In this document: positions 44,728-52,782 of the stretch, piece after piece
Layout: every line of letters begins with the position of its first letter
Numbering within the stretch: position 1 is the first letter of the stretch
DNA from: CAXMRP01 sp965216515
Lineage (GTDB): Bacteria > Pseudomonadota > Alphaproteobacteria > Rhizobiales > Afifellaceae
Direction of reading: 5' to 3'
Assembly (NCBI GenBank): GCA_965216515.1
Contig: OZ244173.1
Span: 186,001 to 250,000 of the forward strand
DNA: 64,000 bases
The notes under the pieces: generated by a model
The model's database searches: none
The model's input: the letters and a program-made list of their open reading frames with translations, nothing else
Told to the model about the DNA's origin: nothing
Translations under genes and position numbers: made by a program

Positions 44728-45438
44728 ATGGAGCCGAAATTGACCATAGACAATCTCGATGCAGTCCTTCAGCAGGCATTTGACGAGAGCACCCGGATCT
44801 ACAAGGAGCGCGGCTTTCAGCGGCGGGTTGGGTTTGGAACGAAGCCGGCGCTTGTCAGCGTCGATCTCGCCAACGCCTGGACAAGGCCCGGCAATCCGTT
44901 CACCTGCGAGAAGGTCGATGAGGAGATCATTCCGGCGATGCAGGAGCTGTTGAAAGCCTGCCGGGCAAACAATCACGTGGTGGTTCACGTCACGACCGCC
45001 TACCAGATTACCGATCGCGACAACCCGAACACCGATATGGGGCTCTGGCATAACAAGATCCCTGTCGAGGCCGTTGATCTTGCCGATGAGGATTTGTGGG
45101 CGATCGACAGCCGTATCGCGCCCATCGAGGGGGAATATGTCCTGATTAAAAAACGGGCCAGCGCGTTCCACGGAACGCCTCTTGCCGGCTATTTGAGGTC
45201 TTGCGGCGTGGATACCATTCTCGTCACCGGCGTTACGGCGACGGCCTGCGTTCGAACGACAATATGCGACGGGTTGGCCGACGGGTTCAGGACGATCGCC
45301 GTCAGGGAGGCGATCGGCGATCGTGTGCCCGGCGCGGTTGCGTGGAATCTGTTCGATATCGATGCGAAATTCGCCGATGTCGAGCCGGTCGACCGGTGTG
45401 TCGACTATCTGAACACCGTCAATTTCCGCAACAGTTGA
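44728..45438 (+). CDS. N-carbamoylsarcosine amidase-like hydrolase
   Basis: Isochorismatase-fold enzyme of 236 residues from ATG 44728. It aligns closely with Arthrobacter N-carbamoylsarcosine amidase, which converts N-carbamoylsarcosine to sarcosine, carbon dioxide and ammonia in creatinine breakdown. Shared blocks are IYKERGFQRRVGFG, VDLANAWTRPGNPF, NTDMGLWHNKIP, IDSRIAPIEGE and IGDRVPGAVAWNLFDIDAKF. The triad is Asp46, Lys141 and Cys174. Around the nucleophile it reads TATACVRTT rather than TAAGCVRHT, so specificity may be shifted. An N-methylhydantoin-opening HyuAB lies nearby. Sarcosine oxidase and creatinine deaminase were not seen. Confidence 0.88.
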   Translation: MEPKLTIDNLDAVLQQAFDESTRIYKERGFQRRVGFGTKPALVSVDLANAWTRPGNPFTCEKVDEEIIPAMQELLKACRANNHVVVHVTTAYQITDRDNPNTDMGLWHNKIPVEAVDLADEDLWAIDSRIAPIEGEYVLIKKRASAFHGTPLAGYLRSCGVDTILVTGVTATACVRTTICDGLADGFRTIAVREAIGDRVPGAVAWNLFDIDAKFADVEPVDRCVDYLNTVNFRNS

Positions 45439-45465
45439 CCCAGCCTGCCGCCACTGGCCGCAGCC

Positions 45466-46314
45466 TCATTCCGCCTGGGCGGTCATGACAAGCCGTCCGT
45501 CCTCCGCGCAGCGCAACTCCAGTTCCGCGCCGTTGCCGGCAGGTCGGCATTGAAGATCCATGGTCTCGCCGCAAATGAGCGGTGCCCGGCCACGGAACGA
45601 GAAGCGCCGTATTCGGCCAAGTTCCGCTTCGGCCAGGCCCGCCAGCAGTGTCGCCATCAGCGGGCCGTGGACGACCAGCCCCGGATATCCCTCATCGCCG
45701 GTCGCATAGGGATGGTCGTAGTGAATCCGGTGACCGTTGAACGTCAGCGCGGAATAGCGGAACAGAAGAACCGGATCGGTCGCCCACCTGGTTTCGCCCG
45801 CTTCGACCGCCGGCGGCGGATCTTGCGTCTGCTTGGCGCCATTGCCCGGCGGATCGCGGTAGACGATGTTCTGCGTTTCGACCAAGGCGGGTCCTCGGCC
45901 GGTGGACAGGTCATGACGAACGGTGATGAACACCAGTTCGCCGCTGCGGCCGGTCTTGCGCGCGATTGACTTGATCGTGGAGACCCGCGTTACTTCATCG
46001 CCGATGGCCAGACCATCGTGAAACGCGATGTCGCCGCCCGCCCACATGCGGCGCGGCAGCGGCACCGGGGGCAGATGAAGTCCAAGCGCCGGATGACCGT
46101 CAGATCCAAGTCTGTCCGCCGGTTCGGCAAGTGGAGCCAGGCACCAGTGGAAACCGGGAGGTAACGGTGTTTCCACCGGGCGGGCGGCCAGGCCCGGAAC
46201 CGTGGCGAAAAAGCGCCGGACAAGCCCGTCGGTGACGTTGTCGGTGCAGGTTTGCTGGTAGCCGATCCAGTTGGCGAAGCCGTCGACCGGCCAGTTCGCT
46301 CCGTGTTGTTTCAT
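45466..46314 (-). CDS. MaoC / FAS1-like hydratase (mesaconyl- or itaconyl-CoA hydratase-like)
   Basis: A 282-residue double hot-dog protein. The C-terminal half carries the hydratase motif YSALTFNGHRIHYDHPYA followed by GLVVHGPLMATLL, as in mesaconyl-C4-CoA hydratase, itaconyl-CoA hydratase and eukaryotic HTD2. ATG 46314 overlaps the stop of the CoA-transferase by 4 nt. Together with the transferase and the CitE-like lyase at 50383 it suggests hydration of a C5 dicarboxyl-CoA before aldol cleavage. The exact substrate is an inference; 3-hydroxyacyl-thioester dehydration is the alternative. Confidence 0.85.
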   Translation of the reverse strand: MKQHGANWPVDGFANWIGYQQTCTDNVTDGLVRRFFATVPGLAARPVETPLPPGFHWCLAPLAEPADRLGSDGHPALGLHLPPVPLPRRMWAGGDIAFHDGLAIGDEVTRVSTIKSIARKTGRSGELVFITVRHDLSTGRGPALVETQNIVYRDPPGNGAKQTQDPPPAVEAGETRWATDPVLLFRYSALTFNGHRIHYDHPYATGDEGYPGLVVHGPLMATLLAGLAEAELGRIRRFSFRGRAPLICGETMDLQCRPAGNGAELELRCAEDGRLVMTAQAE

Positions 46315-47432
46315 TCATCCTCCGATTGCCCGACCGCCGGAACCGGTCCGTAGCGCCGGTCGGCATTCCTGAAGACAGCGCCGGGCCGCGGAAAGGAGAC
46401 GCGGCCATTGGGTGTATCGACGACAATGCGCTTCAGCTCCCGGTGATGCGACAACGCGTCCATGTCGTTGACAAAGGCGAAGGCGATATCGGTTTCGTCC
46501 AGGAGACGCGCCGCCTCGGCCGCGGTCAGGCGGGCCAGCGCCTCGCCCACCAGCCGGTCGGTCAGGCCGCGATTTTCGACGCGGGCGACGTTCGTCGACG
46601 TGGCCGGGTCGGTGGCTGCTTGCGGCGCGTCAAGAACCGATCGGCACAGCACCGCCCATTCCCGTTCGCTTTGGATCGCAATCAGGATCTGCTGGTTGTC
46701 GGCTGTCGCGAAGACACCGTAAGGCGCGATTGACGGGTGCGCCAACCCGATGCGGCGCGGTGTCTTGCCGGCTTCGTGATTGAGCAGCGGCACCGTCAGC
46801 CAGTCGGCCATCACGTCGAACATCGAAATGCGAATGTCGGCGCCGCGACCGTTGATGGAGCGGCCGATCAACGCTTCCAGCATGGCCGCGTGGGCGGTCG
46901 CGCCGGTTGCGATATCGACGACGGATATGCCAACCCTGGAGGGAGATTCCGGCCCGCCGGTAATCGAGGACAGGCCGCTTTCCGCCTGGATCAGCAGGTC
47001 GTAGGCCTTGCGCTTCACGAGCGGGCCGCTGTCGTCATAGCCGCTGATCGAACAGCAGATCAGCGCCGGGTAAGTGTTGCACAGATCCTGCGGATCGAAA
47101 CCAAGCCTGGCGGCGGCGCCCGGTTTCAGGTTCTGCACAAACATGTCCGCATTTTCCAGGAGACCGGAAAGCTTCCGCTTGCCGGCTTCGGTTGCAAGAT
47201 CGATCACAACAGACCGCTTGCCACGGTTGAGCCAGACGAAATAGCTGCTTTGTCCCTTCGCCGCGCGGTCGTAGCCTCGGGCAAAATCGCCTTCCGGCCG
47301 CTCGATCTTCAGGACCGTCGCCCCGGCATCGGCAAGCCGGCAGGTTGCAAACGGTGCAGCGACCGCCTGTTCCAGCGATACAACGACCAGCCCTTCCAGC
47401 GGCTGTGTGATTGGACCCGACCCGCCGGACAT
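46311..47432 (-). CDS. CaiB/BaiF class III CoA-transferase
   Basis: A 373-residue family III CoA-transferase, moving CoA between carboxylic acids without a free acid-anhydride pool. It starts at ATG 47432, which shares one base with the acyl-CoA dehydrogenase stop. Typical segments are VVSLEQAVAAPFATCRLADA, RGYDRAAKGQSSYFVWLNRG, GKRSVVIDLAT and SISGYDDSGPL; the catalytic Asp is expected in the VDIATG region. It is in the middle of a tight operon of acyl-CoA dehydrogenase, transferase and hydratase. It presumably activates the acid that the other two modify, from succinyl-CoA or a similar donor. Confidence 0.9.
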   Translation of the reverse strand: MSGGSGPITQPLEGLVVVSLEQAVAAPFATCRLADAGATVLKIERPEGDFARGYDRAAKGQSSYFVWLNRGKRSVVIDLATEAGKRKLSGLLENADMFVQNLKPGAAARLGFDPQDLCNTYPALICCSISGYDDSGPLVKRKAYDLLIQAESGLSSITGGPESPSRVGISVVDIATGATAHAAMLEALIGRSINGRGADIRISMFDVMADWLTVPLLNHEAGKTPRRIGLAHPSIAPYGVFATADNQQILIAIQSEREWAVLCRSVLDAPQAATDPATSTNVARVENRGLTDRLVGEALARLTAAEAARLLDETDIAFAFVNDMDALSHHRELKRIVVDTPNGRVSFPRPGAVFRNADRRYGPVPAVGQSEDE

Positions 47433-48589
47433 CAATAGGACCTCGGCATGCCGAGAACATGTTGTGAGAGATAGCTCAGTATGAGGTTGGTCGAGATGGG
47501 CGCGACCTGGTAGAGCCGCGTCTCGCGGAACTTGCGTTCGACATCATATTCCTCCGCGAATGCAAAGCCGCCATGGGTCTGGACACAGGCCTCGGCAGCC
47601 GCCCAGGACGCGTCGGCGGCCAGCATCTTGGCCATGTTTGCCTCAGCGCCGCAGGGTTCGCCAGCCTCGTACAGCCGGCATGCCTCGCCGACCATCAGTT
47701 CAGCGGCGCGCATTTGCGCATAGGCCTTGGCGATCGGAAATTGGATACCCTGGTTCTGGCCGATCGGCCGGCCGAATACCTGGCGCTCCTTGGCATATTC
47801 GGTTGCCTTTTCGATAAACCACTTGGCATCGCCGATGCATTCGGCCGCGATCAGCGTGCGTTCGGCATTCATGCCGGACAGGATGTAGCGGAATCCCTCG
47901 CCTTCCTCGCCGATCAGGTTTTTGCGCGGGATGCTGACATTGTCGAAAAAGACTTCGTTCGTCGCATGGTTCATCATTGTGCGGATCGGGCGGATCGACA
48001 GGCCGTCGCCGAGCGCTTCGCGCATGTCGAGGATGAAAACCGAGATACCGTCGGTTTTCTTGGCCACGTCCTCGCGCGGACTGGTTCGCGCCAGCAGGAT
48101 CATCAGGTCGGAATGCTGGGCGCGTGATGTCCAGATCTTCTGGCCATTGACCACATATTGGTCGCCGTCGCGTCGCGCAAAAGTGCGGATCGAGGTCGTG
48201 TCGGTCCCGCTGGTCGGCTCGGTGACACCGAAAGCCTGGAGCCGCAATTCACCGGATGCGATCTTGGGAAGATAGCGTTGTTTTTGTTCGTCTGAACCAT
48301 GCCGGAGCAACGTGCCCATCGTGTACATCTGCGCATGGCAGGCGCCGCCGTTGCAGCCGGTCCGCTGAATTTCCTCAAGTACGGCCGCTGCGGCGGCCAG
48401 AGGCAGGCCCGCACCGCCATATTCTTCCGGGATCAGCACGGACAGCCAGCCATGATGCGTCAGCGCGTCGACGAACGCCTTGGGGTATGCCTGCTCCCTG
48501 TCGAGCCGCCGCCAGTACGCGCCCGGGAAATCCCGGCAGAGCTTCGATATCTCGGCACGGATTTCGGCGTAGCCGCTGATGTAGTCCAT
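47432..48589 (-). CDS. Acyl-CoA dehydrogenase
   Basis: FAD-dependent acyl-CoA dehydrogenase of 385 residues. It has LIPEEYGGAGLPLAAAAAVL, AFGVTEPTSGTDTTSIRTF, VNGQKIWTSRAQHSDLMILL, and near the C-terminus THGGFAFAEEYDVERKFRET, where the catalytic base is expected. I start at ATG 48589; GTG 48601 lies directly on the only ribosome-like site. It begins the operon leading into the CoA-transferase and hydratase and is divergent from a LysR. The acid oxidised is unknown; a short branched or dicarboxylic acyl-CoA would fit the neighbours. Confidence 0.9.
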   Translation of the reverse strand: MDYISGYAEIRAEISKLCRDFPGAYWRRLDREQAYPKAFVDALTHHGWLSVLIPEEYGGAGLPLAAAAAVLEEIQRTGCNGGACHAQMYTMGTLLRHGSDEQKQRYLPKIASGELRLQAFGVTEPTSGTDTTSIRTFARRDGDQYVVNGQKIWTSRAQHSDLMILLARTSPREDVAKKTDGISVFILDMREALGDGLSIRPIRTMMNHATNEVFFDNVSIPRKNLIGEEGEGFRYILSGMNAERTLIAAECIGDAKWFIEKATEYAKERQVFGRPIGQNQGIQFPIAKAYAQMRAAELMVGEACRLYEAGEPCGAEANMAKMLAADASWAAAEACVQTHGGFAFAEEYDVERKFRETRLYQVAPISTNLILSYLSQHVLGMPRSY

Positions 48590-48605
48590 AAGATACTGCA
48601 CCTTC

Positions 48606-48615
48606 CCGTATACGG
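48606..48615. promoter_or_regulatory. 10-bp perfect palindrome near the acyl-CoA dehydrogenase start
   Basis: CCGTATACGG just upstream of the leftward operon start. Symmetry suggests a protein-binding site, but it is short. Confidence 0.3.
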
Positions 48616-48653
48616 TCTAGCAAATGGCATCTGGAACAAAAGTGATCGTTCAG

Positions 48654-48668
48654 GCATAACAGATATGC
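48654..48668. promoter_or_regulatory. Probable LysR box
   Basis: GCATA-ACAGA-TATGC, perfect 5-bp arms around 5 nt, giving the T-N11-A-like symmetry of LysR sites. It sits 4 nt before the first possible start of the divergent LysR gene, in the 82-nt gap to the acyl-CoA dehydrogenase operon. Confidence 0.5.
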
Positions 48669-48671
48669 TAA

Positions 48672-49625
48672 ATGGATTATTTCTCGGTGCCGATCATGGA
48701 TCTGTCCAGGATAACGCTCAGCCGCATGACCGCCTTCATGACAGTTGCCGCGGAGGCCAATATCGCCAGGGCGGCCCGCATGCTTGCCACCTCTCAGCCC
48801 TCGCTGTCACGTCAGATCGCGGCGCTTGAATCCGATATCGGTGCCAAGCTCTTCGTTCGAAACGGCCGCGGGGTCGAATTGACCGAAGCCGGCGCGGTTT
48901 TCCACGATCATGCTCTGGCGGTCATTGAAACGATGGACCGCGCGGCCGAAGCCCTGGGCGAGGCGACGGGCCGTATTGCAGGTGAAGTCCGGCTCGGCCT
49001 TCCGCCGACCATGGCTCACGTGCTCGCACTGCCGTTGATCAGCGCCCTTCAAAAACGACATGAAGGCGTATCGGTGACTGTCACGGAAGGCTATAGCGGC
49101 CACGTGCTGGAGTGGCTGTCCAAGGGGCGGCTCGACATCGGCATCTTGTATCATACGGGCACGACAAGCGGGCTCAAGGCGGATCTCCTGCACGAGGAGG
49201 AGCTTCATCTGATCGCACCGCCCGGCATGGTCCCGGTGCTTGGTGAAGTTGTGACGGGCGCGGCAATTGCCGGTTTGAGAATGATCCTGCCATCACGCGC
49301 GCATGGTCTGCGCCAGCTTGTCGATTCCCGGTTTTCCGGCTGCGGGCTACGCCTGGAGGTTCAACTCCAGGTGAATTCCTTCGCCACGACACTGCGCATG
49401 GTTGAACACAATATGGGTTGCACGATCCTTCCGCGGATAGCGGTGGAAGACCGGATCTCTTCCGGATCGCTGGTGGCAGTTCCGTTGCGGCAGCCGGCGC
49501 TCAGCCGAAAGATCATGCTTGCCACGTCACCGGCAAAGCCACCGAGCCGCGCCGTCGCTTCGCTGGCGTCCTATGCGCGCACCTATGCGCACAACTATTT
49601 TGCCGGCGGTGCCGCTATCCCGTGA
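48672..49625 (+). CDS. LysR-family regulator (CoA-ester operon)
   Basis: A 317-residue regulator, with helix-turn-helix AARMLATSQPSLSRQIAALE followed by a LysR effector domain of the CbbR/CysB-like fold. Two starts are possible: ATG 48672, and ATG 48696 (MDLSRITLSR), which would leave the probable LysR box fully outside the gene; neither has a good ribosome site. It is divergent from the acyl-CoA dehydrogenase-CoA-transferase-hydratase operon, which it presumably controls in response to a pathway acid. It is not closely similar to the other two LysR proteins in the window. Confidence 0.9.
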   Translation: MDYFSVPIMDLSRITLSRMTAFMTVAAEANIARAARMLATSQPSLSRQIAALESDIGAKLFVRNGRGVELTEAGAVFHDHALAVIETMDRAAEALGEATGRIAGEVRLGLPPTMAHVLALPLISALQKRHEGVSVTVTEGYSGHVLEWLSKGRLDIGILYHTGTTSGLKADLLHEEELHLIAPPGMVPVLGEVVTGAAIAGLRMILPSRAHGLRQLVDSRFSGCGLRLEVQLQVNSFATTLRMVEHNMGCTILPRIAVEDRISSGSLVAVPLRQPALSRKIMLATSPAKPPSRAVASLASYARTYAHNYFAGGAAIP

Positions 49626-49765
49626 GCGGTCGGGGTGCCCGTGTTCAGACATGCGCCCGGGGCGCAAACGACAGGATCGGAGAAGGGCCGCAATCGTTTC
49701 CTTGCCGGGTGCCGTACGCCGGCGTGACCGGGCATCCGAAGTTGCCGGTTGCAGGGCAGGGCCGG

Positions 49766-50167
49766 TCATGCCTCCATTTCTGCGAGAACCTCCCGCGCGA
49801 TGCGAAAGCTGTCGATAGCAGCCGGCACGCCGCAATAAACGGCGACCTGCAGCAGGATTTCCCGGATTTCTTCAATTGTCAGGCCATTGTTGATCGCGCC
49901 ACGAATGTGAAGCTTCAATTCGTGCGGCCGGTTCAGGGCGGCGATCATTCCGAGATTGAGAATGCTGCGCGATCGCCGGTCCAGGCCGGGGCGGTTCCAG
50001 ATTTCATCCCAGCAATATTCGGTGACGAGTTTCTGCATCGGCCAGGTGAACGCATCGGCATTGGCGATGGATGCGTCGACATGGTCGTTGCCCAGCACCG
50101 CGCGTCGCGTTGCCAGCCCCTTGTCGAATTTTTCGCCTCTGTCTTCATGATCTTCATCGTCGCGCAT
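49766..50167 (-). CDS. Carboxymuconolactone decarboxylase-like protein
   Basis: A 133-residue alkylhydroperoxidase-like (AhpD/CMD) fold protein similar to PcaC. Diagnostic is the run EIWNRPGLDRRSRS, then LNLGMIAALNRPHELKLH and NNGLTIEEIREILLQVAVYCG. ATG 50167 follows GAGGGAGA. In the protocatechuate pathway this family makes beta-ketoadipate enol-lactone, but no other pca genes are here. It stands alone, divergent from the CitE-like gene by 215 nt and convergent with a LysR. A role in a lactone or decarboxylation step of the neighbouring CoA pathway is possible. Confidence 0.85.
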   Translation of the reverse strand: MRDDEDHEDRGEKFDKGLATRRAVLGNDHVDASIANADAFTWPMQKLVTEYCWDEIWNRPGLDRRSRSILNLGMIAALNRPHELKLHIRGAINNGLTIEEIREILLQVAVYCGVPAAIDSFRIAREVLAEMEA

Positions 50168-50382
50168 TCTGCTCGTCTCCCTCTTTCCTGGCCAAACCGG
50201 TTTCGCCCGGTCCGGTCGATACAATGAGGATGTCGGCGGGCAAGTAAAGCATCGAACCCGTCGCTCTCGGCAAGGCACCGGCGCTGTGCTATCTGCGGGT
50301 ACGAGTCTTTCCGCCGCAGCCGTTTTTGTCGGCACGGGCGCCAACGCCGATTGCACCCGGTTTTGCCGGGCCGAGCAAGATC

Positions 50383-51174
50383 ATGAAGTACCCCCGCAGC
50401 TATTTGTTCGTACCCGGCAACCGTCCCGATCGCTTCGCCAAGGCCGCGTCCTCCGGCGCCCACGAGATTGTTCTCGACCTTGAAGATGCGGTCGGGCCTG
50501 ATGAGAAGGCGGCCGCACGGCAGAATGCGATCACATGGCTTGCCGGCGGGGGACGGGGTATCGTCCGGATCAATGGCACGGATACACATTGGTTCAAGGA
50601 TGATCTGGCGGCGCTGCGCACCACGCCGGACGCAATCGTCATGGTGCCAAAAGCGGAACCGGAAAGTCTTTCCCGGGCGGCTGAAGGGTTGCGCGAACGA
50701 CCGCTTGTCGCCCTCGTGGAAAGCGTGGCGGGACTGATGGGCATTCACGATGTGGCGGCGGCGAGCGGCGTCTCGCGGATTGCGTTCGGCAATCTGGACT
50801 TTGGAATCGATGCCCGGATTCCCGGTACCGGTGCCGTTCTCGATCCGGCCCGGTTTCAGATCGCCCTCGCTTCGCGCCATGCCGATCTGCCGCCGCCAAT
50901 CGACGGCGTGACGGTTGCTTTGGATGCGGACGGCGAGCTCAGATCCGATATCGTGCGGGCCCGCGACCTGGGTTTCGCCGCCAAGCTCTGTATCCACCCC
51001 GCGCAAATTGACCTTGTCAACGAGGGTTTCGCCCCTTCCGGCAGCGAAATCGCCTGGGCGCGAAAGATATTGCGCGCATTCGAAAAAAGCGGGGGAGCCG
51101 TCGTCCGGCTGGACGGCAAAATGGTGGACCGGCCCATGATCAGTCGTGCAAAGGCGATACTCGGCGACGTATGA
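50383..51174 (+). CDS. CitE/HpcH-type CoA-ester lyase
   Basis: A 263-residue TIM-barrel C-C lyase of the citrate lyase beta/malyl-CoA lyase family. It has YLFVPGNRPDRFAKAASSGA and IVLDLEDAVGPDEKAAAR near the N-terminus, metal-ligand Glu in VALVESVAGLMGI, and IAFGNLDFGIDA. The start is ATG 50383. Such enzymes cleave citramalyl-CoA to acetyl-CoA and pyruvate or malyl-CoA to acetyl-CoA and glyoxylate. With the upstream CoA-transferase and MaoC hydratase it completes an itaconate-degradation-like set. The ribosome site is weak. Confidence 0.88.
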   Translation: MKYPRSYLFVPGNRPDRFAKAASSGAHEIVLDLEDAVGPDEKAAARQNAITWLAGGGRGIVRINGTDTHWFKDDLAALRTTPDAIVMVPKAEPESLSRAAEGLRERPLVALVESVAGLMGIHDVAAASGVSRIAFGNLDFGIDARIPGTGAVLDPARFQIALASRHADLPPPIDGVTVALDADGELRSDIVRARDLGFAAKLCIHPAQIDLVNEGFAPSGSEIAWARKILRAFEKSGGAVVRLDGKMVDRPMISRAKAILGDV

Positions 51175-51380
51175 GAATGGTCGGGCGGATGTTCGTGCGC
51201 GTCATCCTCCGGCTGCCATTGTCCCGTTGCCTGCCGCTCAGCGGAATGGAAACAAGCGGGGCACTATCCAGCGGTTTGCTGCTTGTTCACACAAGAACTT
51301 GAGACCTTCCAGCTTGCCGATGAAACCGCATCGCACGATCGGCGACAGCGCCGCGGCTGCGGTGGTTTCGCAGCAGTGAA

Positions 51381-52427
51381 CTAGGACTGATAGGTCGCCG
51401 TGGAGCCGCGAACGACCAGTTCGGTCGGCAGTTCCATTGTTTCGCAAGCCCCCTTAGCCCGAATGGCATTGATCAGTGAATTGGTCGCTCTGGCACCCAT
51501 TTCATCTGCCGGGACCCGGATCGTGGTGAGCTGCGGGGTCGTGCACTGGGCAATGGCCAGGTCATCGAAGCCGATGATCGAAATGTCTTCCGGGACTTTG
51601 AGATTTGCGTCATGGCAGGCGGTGATCGCGCCGATCGCCTGAATGTCGTTGGCGCAAAACACCGCCGTCGGTCGATCGGTGTTTGCAATCATGCGCGCCA
51701 TTGCCGCGCGGCCTTCGAAAATATCAAAATTGCGCTCCGCAACGAGAGCCAGATCGATTTCAAGTCCGGCCCGTTGCATGCAATCTTCATAGGCGCGCCG
51801 CCGCTCATAGGCGCGGTCGTTCACATCCGTTCGCCCGCAAATCAGGCCAATTCGTCGGTGGCCCAATGAAATAAGATAGTTCGTGGCGACCGCGGCCGCC
51901 TTGTAATTGTCGAAGGAGATGGACGGCGTGTTGCCGTCGCGGCATATCCGCCAGGTGATGATGTGGGGAACGTTGTTGTGGCGGATCTTCTCGTATGTGT
52001 CCTGGTCGCGATCCGCACCGGTCAAAACCAGCCCGTCGACACGCCGCTGCAGGAGCTGATGAATGAGGGTTTCCTCACCACTCCTGGAGAAGTCCGATAC
52101 ACCAACCAGGACCGTATAACCGGCACGCTGCGCGACGCGATGCACCGCCTGCGTCGATGAGGCGTAAATGGAATTCGCGATAGTCGGAATAACCAGACCG
52201 ATTGTCCGCGATCGCTGCGATGACAGGCCGCCGGCCAGCCCATCGGCGACGAAATGCTGCTTTCGGATCACCTGCTGAACCCGTTCGCGCGTGGCAGGCT
52301 TCACGACCTCTGGTTCGTTGAGGACACGGGACACGGTTGCGATCGATACACCGGAGAGTTTGGCGATCTGCCGGATGGTGGTCGTCGCGCGTCGGTTGTC
52401 CTGTTTGATGTGTTCCTGTTTGGCCAT
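51381..52427 (-). CDS. LacI-family transcriptional repressor
   Basis: A 348-residue sugar-type repressor. The N-terminal DNA-binding domain is TIRQIAKLSGVSIATVSRVL with hinge region after residue 55; the effector domain (TIGLVIPTIANSIYASSTQA, IGFDDLAIAQ) is the periplasmic-binding-like fold. It is divergent from the histidinol-dehydrogenase-like gene across 355 nt holding two LacI-type operators. It therefore probably autoregulates and represses the rightward sugar genes until a sugar or polyol ligand binds. The 206 nt between CitE and this gene show nothing recognisable. Confidence 0.93.
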   Translation of the reverse strand: MAKQEHIKQDNRRATTTIRQIAKLSGVSIATVSRVLNEPEVVKPATRERVQQVIRKQHFVADGLAGGLSSQRSRTIGLVIPTIANSIYASSTQAVHRVAQRAGYTVLVGVSDFSRSGEETLIHQLLQRRVDGLVLTGADRDQDTYEKIRHNNVPHIITWRICRDGNTPSISFDNYKAAAVATNYLISLGHRRIGLICGRTDVNDRAYERRRAYEDCMQRAGLEIDLALVAERNFDIFEGRAAMARMIANTDRPTAVFCANDIQAIGAITACHDANLKVPEDISIIGFDDLAIAQCTTPQLTTIRVPADEMGARATNSLINAIRAKGACETMELPTELVVRGSTATYQS

Positions 52428-52496
52428 TGCGGTCTGTTCATACCGGTGCCAACTGGTGCAGGGAAGTCACAAAATCGCGGTTCTGCAAATACATTT

Positions 52497-52512
52497 TTGT
52501 AAACATTTACAA
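52497..52512. promoter_or_regulatory. LacI-type operator 1
   Basis: TTGTAAA-CA-TTTACAA: perfect 7-bp arms. It is 70 nt upstream of the repressor gene, suited to autoregulation, and resembles the TGTAAACGTTTACA sites of LacI-family sugar repressors. Confidence 0.75.
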
Positions 52513-52649
52513 TTCCGGCGAGCGCAAAGTGGCTGTTGTTGCCTCATGCGGAAATCCTGCCGGACACATTTCAGCGATTAGGAAAGATTCGAAAAAATCG
52601 AATATAATCAGCAGATTATATAAGAATCGAGCAGCGAAATTCGCCACGG

Positions 52650-52678
52650 TTGACACAATTCCTCCTGGTTCGTATCGT
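52650..52678 (+). promoter_or_regulatory. Sigma-70-like promoter for the sugar operon
   Basis: TTGACA (52650-52655), 17-nt spacer, TATCGT (52673-52678). Transcription would begin near 52685, so operator 2 lies about 50 nt downstream of the start site. Confidence 0.55.
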
Positions 52679-52735
52679 TAACGCGTTCAGGAAAAACCGA
52701 AACGAGCTAATCAGATATGTGTCGCTGAGCTATAA

Positions 52736-52751
52736 ATGTAAACGGTTACAT
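52736..52751. promoter_or_regulatory. LacI-type operator 2
   Basis: ATGTAA-ACGG-TTACAT: perfect 6-bp arms. It lies 32 nt before the GTG start of the next gene. Its core shares TGTAAA and TTACA with operator 1, 239 nt away, consistent with looping by a tetrameric or dimeric repressor. Confidence 0.75.
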
Positions 52752-52782
52752 ATCCAATTGTCTGAGGTTCAGGCGGAGGCGG

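Larger units (their letters stand above)
52428..52782. promoter_or_regulatory. Divergent LacI control region
   Basis: A 355-nt gap between the lacI-type gene and the HpsN-like gene. It holds two operators and one clear promoter, given separately. The centre, from about 52570 to 52640, is AT-rich. No small ORF here is convincing. Confidence 0.75.
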
